Shown here: positions 1 to 7,937 of the stretch, one piece after another
Layout: each line of letters begins with the position of its first letter
How positions within the stretch are numbered: the stretch's first letter is position 1
NCBI GenBank assembly: GCA_035370245.1
Contig: DAOOVO010000009.1
Coordinates: 1 to 64,000, forward strand
Length of the DNA: 64,000 bases
Direction: 5' to 3'
DNA from: Pseudobacteroides sp035370245
GTDB lineage: Bacteria; Bacillota; Clostridia; Acetivibrionales; DSM-2933
The notes under the pieces: generated by a model
Databases searched by the model: none
Told to the model about the DNA's origin: nothing
What the model saw: only the letters and a program-made list of their open reading frames with translations
Position numbers and translations under genes: made by a program

Positions 1-793
1 GAAACCCACAAATTGTACGAGAAAAATGTGTCAAGTAATATTGACAATATCACTTATTGAGTCCATTGTTCAGCCACCAAAGTATGATACCAGTAAAAGA
101 AAACCTATAAAAGTAACTGATGAAGTCTTAGAACGCATTAAATATTATCTTAATGAGAATCAGTCTAAGAGATTAAAGGGACAATCTAAACAGATTATGA
201 AGAAAATTGATATCTTTGAAGCTCTTAAGGAGGAAGGATTCAATATTGGCTATACTACAGTATGTCAGACTATATCCAAAATATTATCTCAATCTAAAGA
301 GGCTTTTATCAGGGAAAGTTATGCTCCCGGAGACATATCCCAGCAAAATTACTTTTCATGTCAGAGGGAGAAAAAATAGCAGAGCATCCAAGACGGTTTG
401 GGTTTAATGAATGGAATATCGATATCTACCACTACATAAGAACATTAAAGAAAAAACCTGGAGCATTGCCAAACAGTACTGCATTTGCCCAGGTATCTAA
501 ACAAATAAAAAATATCTACCAATGTTATTATACAAGAAAAGAAAGAGATTCAGTATATGAAAGAAAAAAACAAGTCGGTAAATGAAATTCTTGAAGTCAT
601 AGACAAACTCCTTAAAATATGCCCCAAAGAAATATCAACAAGCAAAATTATATTGCTTTGTGAAAACAAGAATCAGGTACTGACAAAATCGCAACAGGAA
701 AATGAAATCAGCCAAAAAGCAAAAGAGCATTTAAAAATCTATGGTAACCTTATTTCAGGGATAAAAGACAGACAAGGAGTGGCTTTATCATGA
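1..793 (+). pseudogene. istA-like IS21 transposase remnant, internally deleted and frameshifted
   Basis: Three pieces in different frames resemble successive parts of an IS21 IstA transposase. The 26-379 piece resembles the N-terminal helical region up to the EAFIRESYAPGDI stretch that normally precedes the DDE core. The 358-585 piece has a HPRRFGFNEWNIDIYHY-type stretch followed by KKPGAL, typical of the C-terminal third. The 557-793 piece is the last helical part. The DDE catalytic core is missing between the first two pieces, so the protein cannot transpose. The last piece overlaps the istB start by four bases, as in intact elements. Family assignment is from recalled IstA patterns. Confidence 0.7.
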
Positions 794-1573
794 TTACCAA
801 GGATAAGAAAGAATTAACTGAAAAAATCATTGAGTTTACAAAAACTTTGCATCTTCCTGCATTCCGGAAGTGCTTTGAAAGTGAGGCAAAAGAAGCACTA
901 TCAAAAGACTTAAGCTTTGAAGAATATCTATATTGTCTTTTAGAGAAAGAGTGCGACATGAGATATGACAATATGCTCAAAAAAAGAGTTCGAATGGCAG
1001 AGTTTCCTTACAAAAAGTATTTAGAGGAATTGATAGTTGAGGATCTGCCGGAAGATGACCGTAAAAAGCTAAAACTTTTAAAAACTCTTGATTTTGTTAA
1101 AGAAGGACAAAATGTTATACTTGCCGGGAATCCCGGTACCGGCAAAACCCATATAGCTATAGGTCTTGGTATCAAGGCTTGTCTTGAAGGTTATAAAGTG
1201 TGGTTTACTACGGTTCCACTTTTTATTACAATGCTTAAGGAAGCTAGATCTCAAAAAACTCTACGAAATTTTGAAAACAGGTTTTTAAAGTATGATCTTG
1301 TAATTCTTGATGAATTGGGATATATATCATTTGACAAAGAAGGTGCTGAATTACTGTTTACAAATCTATCATTACGGGCAGGGAGAAAGTCAACTATTAT
1401 TACGACAAATTTATCATTTGAAAGGTGGGATGAAGTATTCCAGGATCCTATTATGACAGCTGCTATGACAGACAGACTTACTACTTACTCATAAGTCTTA
1501 TATGGTCAACATGAACGGAAACTCATACAGGCTCAAAGAAACTGTTAAATGGATGGAAGAAAACAATCTTTAA
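790..1573 (+). pseudogene. istB-like IS21 helper ATPase, frameshifted near the C-terminus
   Basis: IstB is the AAA+ ATPase that assists IS21 transposition. The first 230 codons carry a Walker A motif (GNPGTGKTH, about residue 113) and a Walker B motif (LVILDELGY, about residue 170). The open frame stops at 1494, but the expected C-terminal sequence (HKSYMVNMNGNSYRLKE and on) continues in another frame to a stop at 1571-1573. The break is explained by a tandem copy of the heptamer ACTTACT at 1476-1489; removing one copy restores the frame. The gene is otherwise well preserved, so the lesion looks recent compared with istA. Confidence 0.85.
1476..1489 (+). repeat. 7-bp tandem duplication that breaks istB
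   Basis: ACTTACT occurs twice in direct succession (1476-1482 and 1483-1489). One copy would read D-R-L-T-H-K in frame, matching the conserved IstB C-terminal region; two copies shift the frame and create a stop at 1492-1494. The duplication is read directly from the sequence. Confidence 0.9.
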
Positions 1574-1785
1574 ATTTTCACTATGGGGAATTTTCGATTG
1601 AAATATGGGGGGATTTTCACTTGACAAAAGCACATATTAAGTTCAGTCAAAAAAATCTTAAGAGGCTTATATATTAAGAGATAGAATATTTAAAATTGTT
1701 GAAGTGGAACTTCCTATAAAACAAGGATTGAGACTCATCTTAATATTTGAATTTAATGCTTACATTTGTTATTTAGTTTTAGAAC

Positions 1786-1815
1786 TTTACAAGAATAATC
1801 TTCCTCTAGTATAAT
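1786..1815 (+). promoter_or_regulatory. Candidate sigma-A promoter of the SOS-box gene
   Basis: TTTACA (1786-1791) and TATAAT (1810-1815) are separated by 18 bases, followed ten bases later by the LexA-type box. This would place LexA at or just downstream of the transcription start, a usual repressing position. Confidence 0.6.
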
Positions 1816-1824
1816 TAATATATA

Positions 1825-1836
1825 GAACGTATGTTC
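1825..1836 (+). promoter_or_regulatory. LexA/SOS box (Gram-positive type)
   Basis: GAACGTATGTTC fits the Gram-positive LexA consensus GAAC-RNRY-GTTC at every core position. It lies between the candidate -10 element and the GGAGG ribosome binding site (1841-1845) of the gene starting at 1853. It is the only box of this form that I noticed in the window. Confidence 0.75.
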
Positions 1837-1852
1837 TTGTGGAGGTTATTCT

Positions 1853-2116
1853 ATGAAAGTTTTAATGCGACCAGTTGAAATGATTTTTGTGTCAACTACA
1901 GCAGGTAAACTTACACCTATTAAATTTAAGCTACCAACAGATAAAGGTGAAATGATTATCAAAATAGATAAGATAATCAAATCACAAGAAGAAAAAATGT
2001 CTGGAAGTAATATAATTACCTATGTCTGTCAAACCAGTGGCAATAAGAGTATTTATAATAACCCAGTTTCTATATTCTGCAAAAGAACATTGTTTAATAT
2101 TAGGTTTTTTAAGTAA
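1853..2116 (+). pseudogene. Truncated small SOS-regulated hypothetical gene
   Basis: The start ATG has a strong GGAGG site eight bases upstream. The first 60 or so residues (MKVLMRPVEMI... through ...NIITYVCQ) read like a small clostridial protein family of unknown function, about 85 residues long, which I recognise only by pattern. After about position 2030 the sequence becomes the reverse complement of the neighbouring recombinase gene, so the remaining 25 codons are out of context and the natural C-terminus is lost. The SOS box upstream suggests the intact gene was DNA-damage inducible. Function unknown. Confidence 0.55.
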
Positions 2117-2497
2117 TACTTTTAATTCTTCATCCGTATAACATTCTTTCATTTTCTGTTGTGCTTTTAACATTGTAATCTTAACAGGTTTACAATATTT
2201 TTGTTCAACCCAATAGTTAACTACTGCTCTAAAATGTCTTAATGTTGTATTTATTGTTTCAGTATTTTTAAGATTGTCTTGAAGGTAAAGGATAAATTCA
2301 TTTACTGTTTTTTGCGAAACAAATGATATGTCACTATCTTCGCCATAGAATTTAAAGAACTTTACAAAATGGTGTTTGTAACCTTTAATTGTAGCTTGAG
2401 ATAGGTTCTTAATTTTACAGTTTTGTAGAAAATTATTGAACCCTTGTACCGTTGAAATGGTATCTTGTTTTTGCTGTAATTTGATTCTTTTTGACAT
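1982..2497 (-). pseudogene. Tyrosine recombinase/integrase, truncated early in the catalytic domain
   Basis: The 171-codon frame has an N-terminal SAM-like core-binding domain (about residues 15-105, with the motif QATIKGYKHHFVKFFKFYG) and the beginning of a phage-integrase catalytic domain (TDEELKVLLKK and INTLIATG). It then runs into unrelated sequence after about residue 155. The catalytic R-H-R-Y residues are absent, so it cannot recombine DNA. A ribosome binding site (AGGAG) precedes the start. Its 5' end lies about 110 bases from the 3' end of tRNA-Leu, the usual place for an integrase of an element inserted into a tRNA gene. Its 3' end is fused to the SOS-box gene remnant at about 2030. 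Confidence 0.8.
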
Positions 2498-2568
2498 AAA
2501 AACACATCTCCTTTATATCATTGGATTAGTGTTATCATATTTAAAATCCAGAGTTCCGAAAACGGCAA

Positions 2569-2600
2569 TAAAAAAGGTTGTAACCTTATTGATTACAACC
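2569..2600 (-). terminator. Rho-independent terminator after tRNA-Leu
   Basis: On the minus strand GGTTGTAA (2593-2600) pairs with TTACAACC (2577-2584), followed by a T-rich run. It lies six bases past the tRNA 3' end. Confidence 0.8.
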
Positions 2601-2605
2601 CTTGA

Positions 2606-2689
2606 TGCCGAAGGTCGGACTCGAACCGACATGGTATCGCTACCGCTGGATTTTGAGTCCAGTGCGTCTGCCAATTTCACCACTTCGGC
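2606..2689 (-). tRNA. tRNA-Leu (anticodon CAA)
   Basis: The minus strand folds into a class II tRNA: seven-base acceptor stem GCCGAAG/CTTCGGC, anticodon stem CTGGA/TCCAG with loop CTCAAAA giving anticodon CAA, a long variable arm, and the T-loop GGTTCGAGTCC. CCA is not encoded. A truncated integrase begins just beyond its 3' end, suggesting this tRNA served as an attachment site. Confidence 0.95.
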
Positions 2690-2778
2690 ATATTTAACTT
2701 GGCGAACTTAACTTCGCTAAGACAGTATACCACCAAGTGAAGAAAAATGCAATGGGTTTTTTAAAATTTTTTTTAAAA

Positions 2779-3423
2779 TTATGCTGAAGATTCGGCAGCA
2801 ATAGCATTACGTATGGCTTTTATAGTATTTGGCAATAAATCATCGTCGGTAAGGTAGTACTTACCCTTGTAAATACGCTTAAGCCTATCGGAAATTTCCT
2901 TCATTTCCGCTTTTGTAAGTATCAAGCTTTGAGCTCTGCAGGCAACAATTATGCTGGACATAAAAACCATAGAGAAGTCTTCGTCGTTGTCATCAAGAAG
3001 TACATTTTTAATCTGTTGTTCTGCGTTTTTTCTTTCTTTTTCGTTTGTTATCGGATATCTCTTTAGCGGTATAATGCCAAGAAATCTTTTTTCATCTTCT
3101 CTTACAATTCCATTATCAGCAAGTTTATAAAGAATTTCTTTTCTTATATTTGATTTAAATCTAACATAGCCAAATATCCATTTATTTAGTGTTTTTGCTT
3201 TTTTTATTTCACTAAATGCTCTGTCAAGTATAACATCTCCTGTAGAAGATTCATCAACAACAAATATTTTTTTGCCCTGATATCCAATCTTTTTTCTTCT
3301 TATAAGTTCATATAGAAGTGCTGCCGAGAGCCCGTATCTTTTTAAATAGGTAGCCTTTGCAAAAGTCTTGCCGGTATCACTTTGCAGTGATAATAAAATT
3401 ATTTTTTCTGCCATGTTAAGCAT
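2779..3423 (-). CDS. GPP34 (Golgi phosphoprotein 3-like) domain protein
   Basis: The 214-residue protein fits the GPP34 fold: an N-terminal EKIILLSLQSDTGKTF segment, then helical repeats with the basic stretch GYVRFKSNIRKEIL and a RFLGIIPLKRYP segment. Eukaryotic GOLPH3 binds phosphatidylinositol-4-phosphate at membranes; the bacterial role is not established. A longer frame starts at 3462, but the start at 3423 is preferred because AGGAG lies seven bases before it. It is the last gene of a three-gene minus-strand group after an SPFH membrane protein and a ribbon-helix-helix protein, which hints at a membrane-associated job. Three ATG-like starts (3462, 3423, 3414) are possible. Confidence 0.75.
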   Translation of the reverse strand: MLNMAEKIILLSLQSDTGKTFAKATYLKRYGLSAALLYELIRRKKIGYQGKKIFVVDESSTGDVILDRAFSEIKKAKTLNKWIFGYVRFKSNIRKEILYKLADNGIVREDEKRFLGIIPLKRYPITNEKERKNAEQQIKNVLLDDNDEDFSMVFMSSIIVACRAQSLILTKAEMKEISDRLKRIYKGKYYLTDDDLLPNTIKAIRNAIAAESSA

Positions 3424-3474
3424 AAAACCACTCCTGTTAAAGTATGGTATAATTTGAAGCATTATTTTTAAATA

Positions 3475-3663
3475 TTATGTTTCATCATCCTTTTTATCAT
3501 CTTCTAAAGAGACGGGTTTAACTTTCCGCCTCTTTACAATCGCATCATGCAGTATATACTCTATCTGGCCATTTATTGACCTGAATTCTTCCTCGGCCCA
3601 CTTGCTTAATTCTTCCCATGTTTTGGGGTTTAGCCTTAGTAGTACAGTTTTTTTCTCTGCCAT
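3475..3663 (-). CDS. Small ribbon-helix-helix (Arc-type) DNA-binding protein
   Basis: The 62-residue protein has a short beta strand (KTVLLRLNPKTWEELSKWA) followed by two helices ending in the basic AIVKRRKVK stretch, typical of Arc/HicB-like ribbon-helix-helix proteins. The tail is acidic. The residues FRSINGQIEYIL match the Arc-family helix pattern of RSxNxxIExxL. A GTG start at 3672 would sit too close to AAGG, so ATG 3663 is preferred. It lies between SPFH and GPP34 genes with short gaps, and may regulate that operon. It could also be the antitoxin-like half of a larger module; no toxin is recognised. Confidence 0.7.
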   Translation of the reverse strand: MAEKKTVLLRLNPKTWEELSKWAEEEFRSINGQIEYILHDAIVKRRKVKPVSLEDDKKDDET

Positions 3664-3676
3664 TTTAATCACAACC

Positions 3677-4567
3677 TTAATTATGAAGTGTTCCTGTATT
3701 AATTACCGGTTGGGTTGAGCGTTCACCGCACAGAACTACCAATAGATTGCTTACCATTGCTGCCTTTCTTTCTTCGTCAAGATCAATAATGCCATCTTCA
3801 TTAAGCTTATCAAGGGCCATTCTTACCATACCTACAGCACCTTCAACAATTTTTTGTCTTGCGGCAATAATGGCAGATGCCTGCTGACGCTGTAACATTG
3901 CTGCGGCAATTTCAGGTGAGTATGCCAAGTGGCTGAGTCTTGCTTCTTCAACAATGACACCGGCTTTTCCCAATCTCTCCTGAAGTTCCTTTTTCAGAGC
4001 TTCAGAAACTTCATCGGCACTGCCTCTTAGAGAAATATTGTGATTTTGATCGGTTATATCGTAGGGATACATTCCGGCGATATGCCTGATTGCAGACTCG
4101 CTCTGTACTTTAACATAATCAACATAGTTTTCTACATCAAATACTGCCTGGTAAGTATTTTCAACTCTCCACACAACAACTGCAGCAATTTCTATCGGGT
4201 TACCGGCTTCGTCATTTACTTTTAACTTTTCACCATTTAGGTTCCTTGAACGAAGGGATATTTTCTTTTTAGTGTAGAATGGGTTTGCATAGTGCCACCC
4301 GGACTTTCTAACAGTTCCTTTGTAGTCACCGAACAATATAAGTACAGCTGCTTCGTTTGGTTGGAGTGTAAAAAATCCACATGTAAATATGCACCAAGCT
4401 ATAAAAAGAATGCCACCAACCACTATTAATGTTATTGAAAGTGGTGAAGAATCTGCGTTGGTCTTTATGATTCCCCAAACTACACCGCCAATAGATGCCA
4501 AAAGAATCAATATGTCTACCAAAAACATAAACGGACCTGACATAACCTCTTTATTTTTTTCTTTCAT
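3677..4567 (-). CDS. SPFH/Band 7 membrane protein (stomatin/prohibitin-like)
   Basis: The 296-residue protein has two membrane segments near the N-terminus (about residues 13-35 and 43-67), followed by an SPFH domain beginning TLQPNEAAVLILFGDYKGTV. Late features are typical of the family: YSPEIAAAMLQRQQASAIIAARQKIVEGAVGMV. SPFH proteins oligomerise on membranes and organise microdomains or regulate proteases. A double purine-rich ribosome binding site (GGGG and GAGG) precedes the ATG. The RHH and GPP34 genes follow with 13-base and about 50-base gaps, suggesting one transcript. Confidence 0.88.
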   Translation of the reverse strand: MKEKNKEVMSGPFMFLVDILILLASIGGVVWGIIKTNADSSPLSITLIVVGGILFIAWCIFTCGFFTLQPNEAAVLILFGDYKGTVRKSGWHYANPFYTKKKISLRSRNLNGEKLKVNDEAGNPIEIAAVVVWRVENTYQAVFDVENYVDYVKVQSESAIRHIAGMYPYDITDQNHNISLRGSADEVSEALKKELQERLGKAGVIVEEARLSHLAYSPEIAAAMLQRQQASAIIAARQKIVEGAVGMVRMALDKLNEDGIIDLDEERKAAMVSNLLVVLCGERSTQPVINTGTLHN

Positions 4568-4922
4568 TTTCCTCGCCCCTTTTGATTAATTTATGATATT
4601 AAAATGATATCACTTTTATATTATAATTATAACATTATTATATTAAATGTTAAAATGTTGTTTTTGGTCGTTTTTGATTGAAAAGGTGGTATTTTGGCTA
4701 AAATTATCAAATTCTTTTCGCATAGCTCCACCAGAATTGGTTTATCTTGATATTTCGTAAGATTAACATGAATTATATTTCATACTTGACTAATGATTTT
4801 ACACAATATACCATTGATTTTATGAATAGAGAATAATGTATATTTGGAAGTAATATTTTAACCATTATTTATTTAGGTATTATGGTACAATTAAAATAAT
4901 TCAAATTTGGTGGTGTATAAAT
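4568..4922 (+). other. Gene-free AT-rich region between divergent genes
   Basis: About 355 bases between the divergent SPFH gene and the signal peptidase-like gene. No open frame of note. It must contain both promoters, but no strong -35/-10 pair was convincing by eye. A GGTGGTG site sits just before the ATG at 4923. Confidence 0.5.
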
Positions 4923-5453
4923 ATGAAGGTAAAGATAAAGCCGACATGGATTGGAATCTTTTTATTGATATCAGTAGAACAGATTATTAAAATAATTATA
5001 TATAATAACTTTTTTGATAAAAGTTTTGCCATTTTACCTCCCGTATTGTATTTTGAACCAATGTTCAACAGGCATTATTCGTGGTTTAATTCCATGCTGA
5101 AAATTAATAACAGTAAAGGACTGCACATAGCAGTAGTTGTGGTTATGATCATACTAATAGTTTTGTTTTACAGGTTCCTTAACAAAAGGATGGGTAGTGT
5201 TAAAATCATTAATATGATGTTTACTTTTTTATTTTCCGGTGCCATGTGTTCATTAATTGATAAGGTTTTTTGGGATGGAAGTCTGGACTACATAATGCTC
5301 AAAGGATTTTTTACATTTGATTTGAAGGACTTGTATATAGACGTGTTTATTGGTCTAATGGTATTATCCCTTTTTATTAAAAACGATGCGGTAAAGCAAA
5401 TTGATGAAAAGGCATTATTAAAAGATTTTGTTCGTTATCTGCGAAAAAAATAA
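4923..5453 (+). CDS. Divergent signal peptidase II (LspA)-like membrane protein
   Basis: The 176-residue protein has four predicted membrane segments (about residues 8-26, 66-86, 97-113 and 134-152). Lipoprotein signal peptidase landmarks are visible in altered form: EQIIK near the N-terminus in place of DQxxK, SLIDKVFWDGSLDYI in place of the GNxxDR...VDF region, and FDLKDLYID in place of FNxAD. Both catalytic aspartates appear to be kept, but the usual Asn of GN..D is replaced by Ser. Either a diverged LspA paralogue or a membrane protein that has taken up the fold for another role. It stands alone, with a terminator about 215 bases downstream. Confidence 0.6.
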   Translation: MKVKIKPTWIGIFLLISVEQIIKIIIYNNFFDKSFAILPPVLYFEPMFNRHYSWFNSMLKINNSKGLHIAVVVVMIILIVLFYRFLNKRMGSVKIINMMFTFLFSGAMCSLIDKVFWDGSLDYIMLKGFFTFDLKDLYIDVFIGLMVLSLFIKNDAVKQIDEKALLKDFVRYLRKK

Positions 5454-5828
5454 GTAGCTTGTTTTTGTTGTGTAATTTATGATTGACAAAGTGATATGTT
5501 TATGACATAATTTAATTAAACATTTTTGTCAAATTTATTGATTATAATTATTGATTTTTAAATTATATAAAGTTTTACATTACATGGATTGTATGGCGGT
5601 AGGGGAGTAACTAATTCCAAAAATCAAAAAAGCATTGATAATTTCCGATAAACTTAATATAATAAAGAAAACTCACAATAGCTTCATCTCTTAATGAGAT
5701 TGGAGTTTTTTTAATTTTATTATAACTGCTATTTTTTATTAATTTGGGTTAATAAAGTTATAATTTAAACACAATCTAATCATATGGATGACATGTCAGA
5801 ACAGTAAGATGATCTGGAGGATTAAAAA
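5454..5828 (+). other. Intergenic leader with GGGGAGTA motif and terminator
   Basis: No gene is seen in these 375 bases. They contain the 14-mer TAGGGGAGTAACTA (5600-5613), which occurs again at 47693-47706, and a terminator hairpin at 5669-5713, leaving about 115 bases before the response-regulator gene. The GGGGAGTA word resembles the core of yybP-ykoY manganese riboswitches, but the rest of that aptamer was not recognisable. Confidence 0.4.
5669..5713 (+). terminator. Rho-independent terminator
   Basis: AACTC-A-CAAT pairs with ATTGGAGTT, with an inner CTC/GAG pairing, followed by TTTTTTTAATTTT. It could end the upstream LspA-like transcript or act as an attenuator ahead of the two-component operon. 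Confidence 0.65.
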
Positions 5829-6527
5829 GTGCATAAAATATTGATAGTGGATGACGATGAATTAATAGCAAACCTTATAGAGCAAAATTTAAAGCTTGAG
5901 GGTTTTGATACCAGGGTGTGCCATGATGGGGCCTCAGCACTGGAAATATGCAGTGATTACAAGCCGGATTTGGTTGTGCTCGATGTGATGATGCCGAAAC
6001 TTGACGGTTTTCATGTATGCAAACGCTTGCAGGGGACAGGGATTGCGGTTATTATGCTGACTGCTAAAAGTGATATATCCGATAAGCTTGTAGGGCTTGA
6101 GATGGGGGCTGATGACTATATTATAAAGCCGTTTGACAGCAGGGAGCTTGTTGCTAGAATAAAAGCTGTGATACGCCGCTTTGAAAAGATATCCATGAAG
6201 CACACTGATAATGAAAAAAAGACTGATGGCAAAGTTATCAGCATTAACGAGGAAACCAGAATAGCTCTGGCAAATGGAAAGGAACTGGATCTGACTCCCA
6301 CAGAGTTCGATTTGCTTATGCTTTTTGCTGGCAATGTCCAGAGGGTTTTTACCAGGGAGCAGCTTCTTGACATGGTTTGGGGGTATGATTATCTCGGTGA
6401 TTCAAGAACTGTGGATATTCATATACAAAGACTTAGAAAAAAGCTTGGAAAGTACAGCGGTTGCATTGAAACTGTTTTTGGAATAGGATACCGATATAAG
6501 GAGCCAATAAATGAAACTCAGACTTAA
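5829..6527 (+). CDS. OmpR/PhoB-family response regulator
   Basis: This 232-residue transcription factor has a receiver domain (residues 1-115: acidic DDDE near residue 10, phospho-acceptor Asp in LVVLDVMMPKLDG near 53, ADDYIIKPF with the conserved Lys near 102) and a C-terminal winged helix (about 135-227: LDLTPTEFDLLMLF, DSRTVDIHIQRLRKKL, GYRY). The start is GTG with GGAGG upstream. The stop overlaps the histidine-kinase gene by 17 bases, so the two are translationally coupled. It presumably acts on its own operon or on the lipoprotein gene; no target is visible. Confidence 0.95.
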   Translation: MHKILIVDDDELIANLIEQNLKLEGFDTRVCHDGASALEICSDYKPDLVVLDVMMPKLDGFHVCKRLQGTGIAVIMLTAKSDISDKLVGLEMGADDYIIKPFDSRELVARIKAVIRRFEKISMKHTDNEKKTDGKVISINEETRIALANGKELDLTPTEFDLLMLFAGNVQRVFTREQLLDMVWGYDYLGDSRTVDIHIQRLRKKLGKYSGCIETVFGIGYRYKEPINETQT

Positions 6528-7875
6528 AGTTATATCGATGAATATGTTTATAATTGTTGCAATATTGCTTGTAAGCGGAATTATTGTTATCAGAACCATT
6601 GATAACTCTAATTTGTATACCTCATATCAGTACGTTTTAAGCCAAAGTAATTTTACGGAGCAATATCTTGAAGAATACCTTAAGATAAGTGAAAAACCCG
6701 ATGTTTCACTTGAGCTTAATATAAATTCCCTTGAAGAAAAATTAAGACTGCAGTCAGGTTGTGATGTAAAGATTAAAGACAATAAAAAAGAAGCAGAGAA
6801 TAAAATGGAAGAAAGTGCTCGTTCAGGCAAAAAGGTGTATTTTATTAATACCGAAGGTTCGAACAGAAAGCTTCTTATGACGTTTCCTATTATGGTAAGA
6901 GGCTCCATAATCGGTACGGTAAGTCTGGAATATTCACTTTATCAAGCGGACAATATGAAAAGAAACATTAAAATAACATTGATTATTCTGCTTGTTTTTG
7001 CACTATTGGTATCATTTCTTTTGAGCTATATTTTCTCATACAGAATGATCAAGCCTTTGGAGAAGCTTACATTTACCACAAAGGAATACTCAAAGGGTAA
7101 TTTTAATGAGATAGTCGGGGTAAGTACAGGGGACGAGATTGAGAATTTGGCCAATTCTTTCAACGATATGGGCAAGAATATAAAGTATATGATAGACAAG
7201 CTTACTGATGAAAAGCAAAAACAAAAAAAGTTTATCGATAGTGTGACCCATGAAATAAGAACGCCTATTACAAATATAATAGGTTATGCAGATCTATCAG
7301 GCAGAGTAAATGAAGAAGAGCAACGAAAAAAATACTATACCTATATAATTGATGAAAGCAAAAGACTTTTAAATATGGTGAATAATCTTTTAGAGCTGTC
7401 ACAGCTCAATCAATATGAGTTTTCAATTGTAAAGAAGGAGATTGATTTAAAAAGCATCATATTAAAAGTTGTAGAGCTTATGAAGGATAGGGCCGGAAAG
7501 TTTGGAATAACAATAGATTGTGAGCTTCAGGATGTTAAAGCCAATGTAGATGAAGAAAAGATCAAGCAGGTTGTAATGAATATTATAGACAACGCAATTA
7601 AGTATTCGGAAGGCTCTATTATTGAGATTAAGCTTTGGAAGGAGCAGTATATTTTTATTAGATTTAGGGATAATGGCATAGGAATACCTAAGGCTGATTT
7701 GGACAATATTACAGAGCCATTCTATAGAGTTGACAAATCAAGAAGCAGGAAGCTTGGCGGAAGCGGTTTAGGGCTTTCAATATGCATGGAAATTATAAAT
7801 TCCCATGGCGGAAGACTTGACATTGACAGTCAAGAAGGGGAAGGAACAATCGTTACAATTTCGTTACAACCTTGA
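6511..7875 (+). CDS. Membrane sensor histidine kinase with HAMP domain
   Basis: The 454-residue kinase has membrane segments at about residues 8-27 and 150-174 enclosing a 120-residue extracytoplasmic sensor region, then a HAMP linker (about 175-230), a HisKA domain with phospho-acceptor His in DSVTHEIRTPITNIIGYA (near 249), and a HATPase domain with N box NIIDNAIKYS, G1 RDNGIGIPK and G2 GGSGLGLSI. It is the partner of the overlapping response regulator. The sensor region has no recognised domain, so the signal is unknown. A lipoprotein gene follows after 62 bases. Confidence 0.95.
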   Translation: MKLRLKVISMNMFIIVAILLVSGIIVIRTIDNSNLYTSYQYVLSQSNFTEQYLEEYLKISEKPDVSLELNINSLEEKLRLQSGCDVKIKDNKKEAENKMEESARSGKKVYFINTEGSNRKLLMTFPIMVRGSIIGTVSLEYSLYQADNMKRNIKITLIILLVFALLVSFLLSYIFSYRMIKPLEKLTFTTKEYSKGNFNEIVGVSTGDEIENLANSFNDMGKNIKYMIDKLTDEKQKQKKFIDSVTHEIRTPITNIIGYADLSGRVNEEEQRKKYYTYIIDESKRLLNMVNNLLELSQLNQYEFSIVKKEIDLKSIILKVVELMKDRAGKFGITIDCELQDVKANVDEEKIKQVVMNIIDNAIKYSEGSIIEIKLWKEQYIFIRFRDNGIGIPKADLDNITEPFYRVDKSRSRKLGGSGLGLSICMEIINSHGGRLDIDSQEGEGTIVTISLQP

Positions 7876-7937
7876 AATCCTTTGGAGAAAACTCACTGTT
7901 ATTATTTAATTATCAACAGTGAAAAGGGGAATGTTTT

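Larger units (their letters stand above)
1..1634 (+). mobile_element. Degenerate IS21-family insertion sequence, left part outside window
   Basis: An istA-like gene is followed directly by an istB-like ATPase gene, the two-gene layout of IS21 elements. Both genes are broken: istA has lost its catalytic core and is frameshifted, and istB is frameshifted near its 3' end. After istB, AT-rich DNA contains repeated TTTTCAC/ATGGGG-like words and ends in a CA dinucleotide near 1634, which fits the TG...CA termini of this family. The left end and the istA N-terminus lie outside the window, so terminal repeats could not be compared. The right boundary is an inference. Confidence 0.75.

Noticed and set aside
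207..407. 66-codon frame inside the istA remnant
   Set aside because: Shadow frame; no IstA-like sequence in it apart from the overlap region.
2436..2711. 91-codon open frame
   Set aside because: It covers the tRNA-Leu gene on the opposite strand and the integrase start.
5600..5613. yybP-ykoY manganese riboswitch
   Set aside because: Only the GGGGAGTA core word is seen; the other conserved parts and a transporter or manganese gene downstream are missing, so it is listed as a motif only.
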